Below, in pieces: positions 1 through 6,526 of a stretch of 11,681 nucleotides of DNA. Under the pieces are notes generated by a model that saw nothing but the letters and a program-made list of their open reading frames with translations, was not told where the DNA came from and searched no databases. The translations under genes and the position numbers were made by a program. Source of the DNA: JAVBOV01 sp031550205. GTDB taxonomy: Bacteria; Pseudomonadota; Alphaproteobacteria; RF32; CAG-239. The stretch is taken from assembly GCA_031550205.1 (NCBI GenBank), contig JAVBOV010000027.1, forward strand, positions 1 to 11,681. Reading direction: 5' to 3'. The first letter of the stretch is position 1, and every line of letters starts with the position of its first letter.

Positions 1-573
1 GGCGCCGATAATAATTTCTTCGGCATGCTCCACCATCAAACGGTCGTCAGCGGTCAAATACGGCTCGCATTCAATTCCGTTCAAAATAAGATACTTAACC
101 TTTTTGCCTTCAGGCGTGCTGGTCTTAATCGGGGTCGGATACCCTGCTCCGCCCATGCCGACAATTCCTCCGCTCCTGATTTTCTTAACAATCTGTTCCG
201 GAGTGTCTTTAATTTCCGTAATTACCTCTGTTGAGGTATCAATGTTTTTTTCAAACTCGTCGCCCTCAACCTTAATCGTAATCATAATTTCCCAATAACC
301 GATGCCGCCTTCGGTTTCTTCAATCTTAACCACCTCTCCTGAAACCGAAGAATGCACATCGGCTGAAACAATGCCGTCGGCGTCAGCCAGAAGCGTGCCG
401 ACCTTAACCTTGTCGCCCTTGTTCACCATAATCTTGGCCGGACTGCCGATATGTTGCTTCACTGGAATATAAACATATTCCGGCAGACCGGCATCCTCAA
501 TGGCAATGTCGGTGGTAAGCTTAAACTTCTCAGGGTGAATTCCGCCCATATGGAAGGTTTTAATTTTTTTCAT
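1..573 (-). CDS. rnfC: RnfC, electron transport complex subunit C (5' part; continues beyond left edge)
   Basis: RnfC is the peripheral Fe-S and nucleotide-binding subunit of the Rnf membrane complex, which exchanges electrons between ferredoxin and NAD(H) and couples this to ion transport. The 191 visible codons stay open to the window edge. The N-terminus carries the family signature GGIHP at residues 10-14, followed by a barrel-sandwich region. A glycine-rich nucleotide-site motif, GMGGAGYPT (about 138-146), and NGIECEPYLTADDRLM (about 165-180) match the Complex I 51-kDa-like fold of RnfC. The two C-terminal 4Fe-4S cluster motifs would lie outside the window; full-length RnfC is usually about 440 residues or more. 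The ATG overlaps the rnfB stop as ATGA, and a strong Shine-Dalgarno (GGGAGGGGAG) lies inside the end of rnfB, so translation is probably coupled. Confidence 0.95.
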   Translation of the reverse strand, partial: MKKIKTFHMGGIHPEKFKLTTDIAIEDAGLPEYVYIPVKQHIGSPAKIMVNKGDKVKVGTLLADADGIVSADVHSSVSGEVVKIEETEGGIGYWEIMITIKVEGDEFEKNIDTSTEVITEIKDTPEQIVKKIRSGGIVGMGGAGYPTPIKTSTPEGKKVKYLILNGIECEPYLTADDRLMVEHAEEIIIGA

Positions 574-1418
574 CTCTCCCCTCCCGTATAAACAATCGCT
601 TTGGTCGGACAGCATTTGGCCAAAGCATCTCCAAATTCTTTCGCATCAACGCTTGCCGGAATATAAGAAAGATTGTTTTCAACCTTAATCAAACTGCTGA
701 TTGCGGTACATCTGCCGCACCCGATGCAGGCGGTTTTACAGTTCTTGCGGGCAAACTGGGCTTTCTGCACGTTGCGGCAGGCAACAAAAACCCTTTTGCC
801 GTCGTTTTTTGCCCGCAGTTCATATAAAGACCTCGGGCAAATCTTAACGCACGCTCCGCAAGATGTGCACTTGCTTTCATCCACCACCGGAATTCCGTTC
901 TCACCGATATGCAAAGCGTCAAACTTGCAGACTCTGGTGCAGTCTCCAAAGCGCATGCACCCGTTCGGACACCCGCTTTTGCCAACGGAAACTCTGGATG
1001 CCAGGCGGCAGCTTTTCAAGCCCGAATACACAATCTTGTCCGGTGCATTTTCACATGTTCCCTGGCACCTTAATACGGCAACCGTCGCTTCTCTTGTTCC
1101 CACCGTAAAGCCTAAAAATTCCGCCACTTTTTGCATTGTGGTTTTTCCGCCCACCGGGCAAAATAAATGGGCAAATTCCTCATTGGAAGCCTTAACGCAG
1201 GCATTTGCAAAATCTCTGCATCCGGCTTTGCCGCAGGCACCGCAGTTAACTCCGGGCAGCATTGCCTCAACATTATCAATCTTGGGGTTTTCCTTAACCG
1301 CAAATTTTTTAGAAACAAAATACAACACTGCCGCTGCAGCCAGAGCAATGCCGGTCAACACCAAAATATTGGCAATAATCCAAAAATTTTCAGACATAAA
1401 ATTCAACATAAGCCTCAC
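570..1418 (-). CDS. rnfB: RnfB, Fe-S subunit of the Rnf electron transport complex
   Basis: RnfB is the membrane-anchored ferredoxin-like subunit that passes electrons into the Rnf complex. One N-terminal transmembrane helix (about residues 13-35) precedes the RnfB Fe-S domain, with C59, C62, C67 and C87 as ligands and the LPGVNCGACG context. A ferredoxin-like region follows: C150/C154/C160/C164 in an unusual C-x3-C-x5-C-x3-C spacing, then C184/C187/C190/C194 in the standard spacing. A further cysteine group sits at C227/C231/C234/C237 and C269-C270. At 282 residues it is the long form of RnfB, with more clusters than the roughly 190-residue E. coli protein. The start is uncertain: GTG at 1418 gives the longest frame, but ATG at 1409 or 1397 is equally possible, with GAGG at 1413-1416 poorly spaced for either. 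It follows rseC closely. Confidence 0.95.
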   Translation of the reverse strand: MRLMLNFMSENFWIIANILVLTGIALAAAAVLYFVSKKFAVKENPKIDNVEAMLPGVNCGACGKAGCRDFANACVKASNEEFAHLFCPVGGKTTMQKVAEFLGFTVGTREATVAVLRCQGTCENAPDKIVYSGLKSCRLASRVSVGKSGCPNGCMRFGDCTRVCKFDALHIGENGIPVVDESKCTSCGACVKICPRSLYELRAKNDGKRVFVACRNVQKAQFARKNCKTACIGCGRCTAISSLIKVENNLSYIPASVDAKEFGDALAKCCPTKAIVYTGGER

Positions 1419-1430
1419 GTTATCACAGAA

Positions 1431-1820
1431 TCATTCAATTTCAAACCTAAATTTCTTATCCAGGCGCTTTTTGCACATTTTCAAAAACAAATAATACGGC
1501 GCCAAAACCAAAAGCCCGCACACCGCCGCCAAAATTTCTCTGCCCGTCAGCGCATAAACGCTTACCAAAGCCGCCAGCACCGAAAACAAAGGCAAAACAT
1601 AGCCTATCAAAACCGCCGCCATTCCCAAGCCGTTGCTTATCAACACCTCAACTTTTTGCCCCGGCGCATATTCTTTGGTTGTTTTAACCTCAATAATTCT
1701 GGAGCGGCAGCCGCTGCCCATTGCGCAAACTGTCTTATGCAGACACCCTTCGCATGCCGTACTCAAACGCACATCGACCTGAACCAAGCCGTCTTTGGTG
1801 CCAACCACCACGCCTTCCAT
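1431..1820 (-). CDS. rseC: RseC/MucC family membrane protein
   Basis: This is a 129-residue member of the RseC/MucC family. The N-terminal cytoplasmic part has a cysteine cluster, C23-x2-C26-x5-C32-x5-C38, likely to bind a metal or Fe-S centre. Two transmembrane helices follow (about 65-87 and 88-113), with a basic C-terminal tail. Family members are known from the rpoE-rseABC operon and from the system that re-reduces SoxR together with Rnf proteins. Lying between apbE and rnfB, it is more likely an accessory of Rnf assembly or function than a sigma-E regulator here; that is inference from context. Its ATG immediately follows the apbE stop with no gap, and a GGAG Shine-Dalgarno (1830-1833 on the complementary strand) lies within the end of apbE. 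Confidence 0.9.
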   Translation of the reverse strand: MEGVVVGTKDGLVQVDVRLSTACEGCLHKTVCAMGSGCRSRIIEVKTTKEYAPGQKVEVLISNGLGMAAVLIGYVLPLFSVLAALVSVYALTGREILAAVCGLLVLAPYYLFLKMCKKRLDKKFRFEIE

Positions 1821-2837
1821 TTATTTCTTCTCCAAAATTTTCTGCGCCGGCTTAGATATGATATGAGAAATTTTGCCGCTGTGATCCTTAATAAATAAAA
1901 TAACCGCCAAATTGTTTTTGTTGGCAAAATCAAGCGCCTTGGTTTCTCCCATGGCCATAAAAGCGGTGGCCAAAGCGTCCGCGGTCATGCACGATTGGTC
2001 AAACACGGTTGCCGAAGTCAGGTTGTGCTCAACCGGATACCCGGTTTTGGGAGATATGGTGTGTGAAAGACGCTTGCCTTCCAAATAATAAAAGTTGCGA
2101 TAATCTCCAGATGTTGCCACTGAAGAATCTTTCAACTCCACCACATATTCATTTCTGTCGGTTCCCGGCTCCACCACGCCGATTTTCCAGCTTGCTCCGT
2201 CATCGGTCTTAAGGCCGAATGTTCTGACCTCTCCGCCGATTTCCACCACAAAATTCTTATATCCCAAATCCTTCAGCAGATTATAAACCCTGTCCACTCC
2301 ATATCCTTTTGCCAGAGCGGATAAATTAAGATAAGTTCTGGTGTCTTTTTTTCTCAATTTTGAAAAATCTGCCGAAAATTCAATCTTATCAAAACCGGAA
2401 TACGCCAGCACTGAGGCAATCTCTTCTTTGGAAGGATATTTTTTTTGCTGCGAAACACCAAACCCCCAAACATCCACCAGTTTTCCGACTGTCGGATCAA
2501 AATATCCGCCGCTCATCTGATAAATTTCATATGCTTTTTTCAAAACAGCAGACAAATCCTTAGATAAATCTACCCAAACGCCGGCTTTTTCGTGGTTAAT
2601 TTTTGAAATCTCCGAAAGCGGATCAAACACCGACATGTGCGCGTTAATAAACTCAAGTTCTTCCTTAACTTGTTTACCTAACATCTTGTCTTTATTAACT
2701 GTTTTAACTTTTATATTATAATATGTTCCCATGGTCTGACCATATAGAACCACCACGTCGTCGCCGGCTTTTTTTTGCCAATATGCCGCAACTGCCGCCG
2801 CCAATAAAAAAACTAAAACATATTTAAACCATCTCAT
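1821..2837 (-). CDS. apbE: ApbE, FAD:protein FMN transferase
   Basis: ApbE transfers FMN from FAD onto a threonine of target proteins in the periplasm; in Rnf the targets are RnfG and RnfD. The 338-residue protein is full length. A hydrophobic N-terminal segment (about 4-20) has no lipobox cysteine, so it is probably a membrane-anchored rather than lipidated form. Family motifs are in order: TMGTYY (35-40), DPLSEISKIN (72-81), GGYFDPTVG (110-118), LNLSALAKGYGVD (170-182), the IGGEVRTFG region, HTISPKTGYP, and the C-terminal metal/FAD-site stretch CMTADALATAFMAMG. It is the first gene of the apbE-rseC-rnfB-rnfC unit, so the flavin-attaching enzyme is made with the complex it matures. A modest AGAGAG Shine-Dalgarno lies about 10 bases before the ATG, and a good promoter lies just upstream. 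Confidence 0.96.
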   Translation of the reverse strand: MRWFKYVLVFLLAAAVAAYWQKKAGDDVVVLYGQTMGTYYNIKVKTVNKDKMLGKQVKEELEFINAHMSVFDPLSEISKINHEKAGVWVDLSKDLSAVLKKAYEIYQMSGGYFDPTVGKLVDVWGFGVSQQKKYPSKEEIASVLAYSGFDKIEFSADFSKLRKKDTRTYLNLSALAKGYGVDRVYNLLKDLGYKNFVVEIGGEVRTFGLKTDDGASWKIGVVEPGTDRNEYVVELKDSSVATSGDYRNFYYLEGKRLSHTISPKTGYPVEHNLTSATVFDQSCMTADALATAFMAMGETKALDFANKNNLAVILFIKDHSGKISHIISKPAQKILEKK

Positions 2838-2851
2838 AAAATTTAACTCTC

Positions 2852-2880
2852 TTTAAATAATCTGTGTGTATTACTATAAT
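2852..2880 (+). promoter_or_regulatory. Promoter of the phosphatidyltransferase-dsbD operon
   Basis: TTTAAA (2852-2857) and a perfect TATAAT (2875-2880) are spaced by 17 bases, placing the transcript start near 2887. An AGGA Shine-Dalgarno (2906-2909) lies eight bases before the ATG at 2918. The -35 box is weak, so an activator could take part. Confidence 0.55.
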
Positions 2881-2904
2881 ATATACTACATATACACCAG
2901 TCAA
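2876..2904 (-). promoter_or_regulatory. Promoter of the apbE-rnf operon
   Basis: Reading leftward, TTGACT (2904-2899) is followed after exactly 17 bases by TATTAT (2881-2876). Each box matches the sigma70 consensus at five of six positions. Transcription would start near 2869, about 30 bases before the apbE ATG. The -10 box overlaps that of the divergent promoter on the other strand. Seen by eye only; no start site was mapped. Confidence 0.6.
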
Positions 2905-2917
2905 AAGGATTCTTATA

Positions 2918-3586
2918 ATGCCGCACAATATAAACTCCAGGCTCAAAAGCGCTGCCCGCCGGTCGGCTGTTTGCTGCACCGCCATTCATTCGCATTTGCA
3001 GCAAAGCTTCAACACCATCGGCAAAAAAATGGCCAAATGGGGCATTTCTGCCAACTGGGTCAGCATCATGGGCTTCATGGTCGGCATCTTTGCCATCAAC
3101 TTTTTGGCAATGGAAATGTATTTTTACGCCCTGCTCTGCATCTTGGGCAACCGCTTGTTTGACGCCCTTGACGGCGCAATCGCCCGCCATTCCAAAGTAA
3201 CAGACTTCGGAACCTTCCTTGATGCCTGCCTTGATTACGTCTTTTATGCCGGCGTTATCCTGGGCTTTGCTTTGGCCGACCCCGCCCAAAATGCACTGTC
3301 CGCCTGTTTCCTTTTGTTTGCCTTCACCGCCTCAAGCTGCAGCCTGCTGGCATATGCGGTTGTGGCATATAAAAACAACAAGGCCAAAAAGCTTGAACTC
3401 AACCAGTCTCCGTTTTATCTCGGCGGCTTGGCCCAAGGCTTTGAAACCTTAATTGCCTTGGTAATTCTCTGCATCATGCCTGAATTGTTTATGCCCATTG
3501 CCATTCTGCTCGGTGTCTTGTGCCTCATTAAAGCCATGAGCGTTCTGGTCAGTGCCTATTACAGCTTTATAATCGCCAAAAAATGA
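2918..3586 (+). CDS. YnjF-like CDP-alcohol phosphatidyltransferase
   Basis: This 222-residue integral membrane enzyme has the CDP-alcohol phosphatidyltransferase signature: D82-x2-D85-G86-x2-A89-R90, then G98, D102 and D106. These residues bind the metal ions and CDP-diacylglycerol, and the family swaps CMP for an alcohol to make phospholipid head groups. The seven-residue gap between AR and G, the sequence LDYVFYAGV after the motif, GFALADPAQNAL, and the late FYLGGLAQGFET stretch resemble E. coli YnjF rather than PgsA or PssA, so the alcohol substrate is unknown. About five or six hydrophobic helices are present. I chose ATG 2918 because AGGA lies eight bases before it; an in-frame ATG at 2864 has no Shine-Dalgarno and lies upstream of the predicted promoter -10 box. 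Its stop overlaps the next start as ATGA, so the two genes are probably translationally coupled. Confidence 0.88.
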   Translation: MPHNINSRLKSAARRSAVCCTAIHSHLQQSFNTIGKKMAKWGISANWVSIMGFMVGIFAINFLAMEMYFYALLCILGNRLFDALDGAIARHSKVTDFGTFLDACLDYVFYAGVILGFALADPAQNALSACFLLFAFTASSCSLLAYAVVAYKNNKAKKLELNQSPFYLGGLAQGFETLIALVILCIMPELFMPIAILLGVLCLIKAMSVLVSAYYSFIIAKK

Positions 3587-5442
3587 AAAAACTTAAGCTT
3601 CTGTTTTTAACCTTCTTCCTCTTATCGGCTCCTCTCAAAGCTGAAGCTTTGGTCTTTCCTGAAAAAACCGACAAAGTCAGCGTCACTGTCATCCCTTCCT
3701 TAACCCAGGTTCCGGCCAACGCCGAGTTCAGCATTTTGGTTCGCTTGGACATGTTCAACGGCTGGCACACATATTGGCTCAACCCCGGAGACGCCGGTTT
3801 AACCACCAAAATCAAATGGGAAATGCCCGAAGGCTACCAAATTGAACCTGACGGTCAAAGCGGTCCTGAAAAATTTATGTTTGAAGACCTTGTTCAATAT
3901 GGCTATTCTCAAACTGCATATTTCAAATTCAAGGTCAAAGCCCCCAAAAAACTGATTGGCGATCGAGAACATTTTTCCGTTTTTGCCTCATGGCTGGCCT
4001 GCCGCGAAGAATGTGTTCCCGGCCTCTTAAAAATAGACTTCACTCTGCCTGTGGTCAAAAAGCATGCCCGCATTAATAAAGACTGGAAAGAAGAGCTTCA
4101 AAATGCCGAAAGAACTTTTCCGCAGAATATTCCGGCCAAAGCTCAATTTGAGGTTAAGAAATATAAAAAGCTGCTCATTAATATTGAAAACTTCCGTCAG
4201 GAATTTCATAAAATCTTATTCATTCCGACCAAGCCGGACTTAATTGTCAACAGTGCCGAACAAAAAGTCGGTTCCAAAAAAGACCGCATTTCTTTGGAAA
4301 TTCACCTTGAAAATGAAAACTTTGATGAACTGGAAGGAGTTTTTAATGTCGACGGCAAAAACTACAACCTCAAATTAACCCCTGCCCAAAACCTGACGGT
4401 TTACCCCGCTCATGACAATATAAATTTTGAAATTATAATTCTCATGGCCTTTATCGGCGGGCTGATCTTAAACTTCATGCCCTGCATTTTTCCCATTCTT
4501 TTCATCAAGGCACTCTCGCTGGTGCAGCACATCCATAAAGACAACATTGCCGAAGGCCTGTTATATTTCCTGGGCGTTGTGTTTTCTTTCTTAATCATCG
4601 CCACCATCTTAATTTTCTTAAGATTAAAAGGAGATTACATCGGCTGGGGCTTCCAGCTTCAATCTCCGGTTTTCGTCAGCATCATGATCATTATCTTTCT
4701 GGTCATCATGCTCATGTTCTTAGACGTTATAAACTTCAACAACGCCTTGTCCAACCGCCTGGGTTCTTTTGTATTCAAAAGCCACAAGCTCAACGCCTTT
4801 TGCACCGGTTTCTTTTCGGTGGTCATTGCCAGCCCCTGCACCGCCCCTTTCATGGGCGTTGCCATAGGTTATACGCTCTCCAAACCCATAGACATATATT
4901 ACCCCGTCTTTTTGGCCATAAGCGTCGGTTACGCGCTTCCTTTCAGTCTCATCTGCTTTTTCCCTGAAATTGTGCACAGAACCCTGCCCAAACCCGGCCG
5001 CTGGATGCTGACCTTAAAAAAGATTTTTGCTTTTCCGGTGTTTTTAACCTGCCTTTGGCTGGGCTGGGTTTTGTGCAATCAGATTTTTCATATTGAACTA
5101 AACGGCGGCAAATGGCAGGCTTATAACAAAGAACAAGTCAACCAACTGGTGGCTGAAGACAAGCGTGTATTCCTAAACTTCACTGCCAAATGGTGCATCA
5201 CCTGCATTATTAATGAAAAAATTGCCCTGAACTCCGATACCTTTGACCAACTGGTAAAAAAGAAAAAAATCGTCCTTTTCAAGGGCGACTGGACCAACGA
5301 AGATAAAGAGATTACCACTGCTCTTGAAAACTACGGCCGCAACTCTGTGCCGCTTTATGTTTATTATGACGGCAAAAACCGCGCTTATAAAATTCTGCCG
5401 CAGCTCTTAACCGAAGAAATCATCAAAGATGCCATCAAATAA
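3583..5442 (+). CDS. dsbD: DsbD/ScsB-like thiol:disulfide interchange protein
   Basis: This protein carries reducing power from cytoplasmic thioredoxin across the inner membrane to periplasmic thiol proteins. The 619-residue chain has a signal peptide with a likely cleavage site after AEA (20-22). A periplasmic alpha-like domain follows, with a C140-x3-C144 pair in the ScsB-type context. The membrane domain carries the two reactive cysteines: C301 in NFMPCIFP and C419 in ASPCTAPFMG. A C-terminal thioredoxin-like domain has WC538-I-T-C541. All three redox centres are therefore intact. I count about six hydrophobic helices, and the thioredoxin domain begins soon after the last; classical DsbD has eight, so a terminal helix pair may be missing. 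The context resembles ScsB-type proteins more than E. coli DsbD. It has no clear Shine-Dalgarno and overlaps the upstream gene by four bases. Confidence 0.92.
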   Translation: MKKLKLLFLTFFLLSAPLKAEALVFPEKTDKVSVTVIPSLTQVPANAEFSILVRLDMFNGWHTYWLNPGDAGLTTKIKWEMPEGYQIEPDGQSGPEKFMFEDLVQYGYSQTAYFKFKVKAPKKLIGDREHFSVFASWLACREECVPGLLKIDFTLPVVKKHARINKDWKEELQNAERTFPQNIPAKAQFEVKKYKKLLINIENFRQEFHKILFIPTKPDLIVNSAEQKVGSKKDRISLEIHLENENFDELEGVFNVDGKNYNLKLTPAQNLTVYPAHDNINFEIIILMAFIGGLILNFMPCIFPILFIKALSLVQHIHKDNIAEGLLYFLGVVFSFLIIATILIFLRLKGDYIGWGFQLQSPVFVSIMIIIFLVIMLMFLDVINFNNALSNRLGSFVFKSHKLNAFCTGFFSVVIASPCTAPFMGVAIGYTLSKPIDIYYPVFLAISVGYALPFSLICFFPEIVHRTLPKPGRWMLTLKKIFAFPVFLTCLWLGWVLCNQIFHIELNGGKWQAYNKEQVNQLVAEDKRVFLNFTAKWCITCIINEKIALNSDTFDQLVKKKKIVLFKGDWTNEDKEITTALENYGRNSVPLYVYYDGKNRAYKILPQLLTEEIIKDAIK

Positions 5443-5449
5443 AAAAGCA

Positions 5450-5471
5450 AAAAGTGCCTTCCGACACTTTT
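5450..5471. terminator. Shared terminator between convergent genes
   Basis: AAAAGTG (5450-5456) pairs with CACTTTT (5465-5471) around an eight-base loop. On the minus strand the stem is followed by a T-rich run (TTTTTGCTTTTTT), a good intrinsic terminator for the AsmA-like gene. On the plus strand, after dsbD, the T-run is short, so termination there is probably weaker. Confidence 0.6.
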
Positions 5472-5504
5472 CACCTTTCTCTCTTCACTTGTCACTAACT
5501 TCAG

Positions 5505-6293
5505 TTAGAACTTTGTCAGATTATTAAAAATCTCTTTAGTTTCATTAACTCTGTCTTTGGCAGAGCTGACGGCATTATCCAGATTTTCCTGAGCAACGCC
5601 TTTCAAATCAGCCAAATTGTTGTTAACAATGGTCTGAGAGGCTGTTGTTAAAATCTGAGACATAATCTTAGAAATAACCGTGGCAATATCATCGCCTTTT
5701 TTAGATTTGCCGATATCTTTAATCATAATCACCGGCAGACTGACGTTTGCACTGGTTTCCTTATCCTGCAAATATGTAACCGCGCGCAAGCTTCCCTTGT
5801 CAACTGTCAAGTTGTCAATAATCACCTTGGTTTCGCTGCCTGAAGATTGGGTCTCTTTCTTGGTCTCAGTCTTGGCTGTTTTGGCGCTTTTTGCAGAATA
5901 ATTGCTGATATTTTTCTGAATATCTGAAATATTATTTTTGGTCAAAGACACCATCTCGTAAGTCACATCGGGTTTTTTAACTTCAATCTTGTTAATTACA
6001 ATTGTGTTGGAGGTTAAACTCTTAACATCAATTTTAACCGCAATTTCTTCCATATCAAACAAATACGGTGTCTTATATCCCTTCGGGTTGGCAAGGGTCA
6101 AACGCTTAATAGAGGCCGTGCCGTCCGTAATAGACAAGTCAAATCCGTCAATGTCGACCGCCGTGCCGATTACTTCCGAACCGTATTTGTTAACCACCTT
6201 CTTCACAACCCATCCCAGATTGTTCATCAAATAATAAGCTCCGCCGGCAACAATCACCAGCAAAATCAATATTCCGTATAACACTTTTTTCAT
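5505..6293 (-). CDS. Membrane-anchored periplasmic protein, AsmA-like
   Basis: A 262-residue protein with one N-terminal transmembrane helix (about 5-25) and the rest probably periplasmic. The stretch after the anchor (VNKYGSEVIGTAVDIDGFD, then a TDGTASIKRLTLANPKGY region and FDMEEIAVKIDVKSL) has the pattern of the N-terminal beta-repeat unit of AsmA/DUF748-type proteins, which are linked to outer-membrane and lipid homeostasis. A Lys/Thr/Ser-rich linker (about 130-155) leads to a second beta-rich piece (KVIIDNLTVDKGSLRAVTYL). The C-terminal 60 residues look helical and amphipathic. It is much shorter than true AsmA, so function cannot be assigned; a lipid-transport or envelope-integrity role is inference. 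The start is well supported by an AGGAG Shine-Dalgarno seven bases before ATG. An insertion sequence begins about 67 bases upstream. Confidence 0.65.
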   Translation of the reverse strand: MKKVLYGILILLVIVAGGAYYLMNNLGWVVKKVVNKYGSEVIGTAVDIDGFDLSITDGTASIKRLTLANPKGYKTPYLFDMEEIAVKIDVKSLTSNTIVINKIEVKKPDVTYEMVSLTKNNISDIQKNISNYSAKSAKTAKTETKKETQSSGSETKVIIDNLTVDKGSLRAVTYLQDKETSANVSLPVIMIKDIGKSKKGDDIATVISKIMSQILTTASQTIVNNNLADLKGVAQENLDNAVSSAKDRVNETKEIFNNLTKF

Positions 6294-6328
6294 CTGTAAA
6301 CTCCTTTTTTTACCATAATCCTGCCAAC

Positions 6329-6357
6329 AATTTATCCCTCATTTGCAGTTAATTCAA
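6329..6357 (-). promoter_or_regulatory. Possible promoter of the AsmA-like gene
   Basis: Reading leftward, TTGAAT (6357-6352) and TAAATT (6334-6329) are spaced by 17 bases; each matches consensus at four positions. The insertion sequence ends three bases beyond the -35 box. Weak by sequence alone, but the only reasonable candidate in the 67 bases between the gene and the element. Confidence 0.3.
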
Positions 6358-6360
6358 TAG

Positions 6361-6387
6361 TAAATTTAACGCGAGATTCGTATAACT
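6361..6387 (+). repeat. IS left terminal inverted repeat
   Basis: It matches the reverse complement of 7380-7406 at 23 of 27 positions: TAAATTTAACG at the outer side and TTCGTATAACT at the inner side are identical, and four of the five middle bases differ. Confidence 0.88.
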
Positions 6388-6426
6388 CTATTAACGCTAT
6401 ATAATCTGGGCTATTCATACAAAAAG

Positions 6427-6461
6427 AACTGCTGATTTTTAATAAAATCGAGCAGTTTTTT
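6427..6461 (+). terminator. Intrinsic terminator inside the IS, upstream of the transposase
   Basis: AACTGCTGATTTT (6427-6439) pairs with AAAATC-G-AGCAGTT (6444-6457) through a 13-bp stem with one bulged G (6450) and a TAAT loop, followed by a T-run to 6461. Such a hairpin would stop transcription entering from outside and so keep transposase expression low. The structure is seen directly; its role is inferred. Confidence 0.75.
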
Positions 6462-6526
6462 CTTTTTAAAAGTGTAAAAATGTTGCACAATGAATCTTTT
6501 TAAATTGGCGTTTAAGGAGAAGCATT

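Noticed and set aside
673..1494. A 273-codon open frame on the plus strand.
   Set aside because: It lies opposite rnfB, whose protein matches a known family throughout; the plus-strand translation has no recognisable domain and no Shine-Dalgarno. It is a by-product of codon bias.
1167..1898. A 243-codon open frame on the plus strand.
   Set aside because: It is antisense to rnfB, rseC and the end of apbE, with low-complexity His/Gln/Asn-rich translation and no family features.
2843..3289. A 148-codon minus-strand frame overlapping the phosphatidyltransferase.
   Set aside because: It is antisense to a clear family member and would also occupy the divergent promoter region.
5495..5508. CTAACT-TC-AGTTAG palindrome at the end of the AsmA-like gene.
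   Set aside because: It has a two-base loop, no T-run and overlaps the stop codon; a better terminator lies at 5450-5471.
6377..6405. TATAAT at 6400-6405 as a transposase promoter, with TTCGTA as -35.
   Set aside because: The -35 match is poor and a strong terminator at 6427-6461 lies between it and the transposase.
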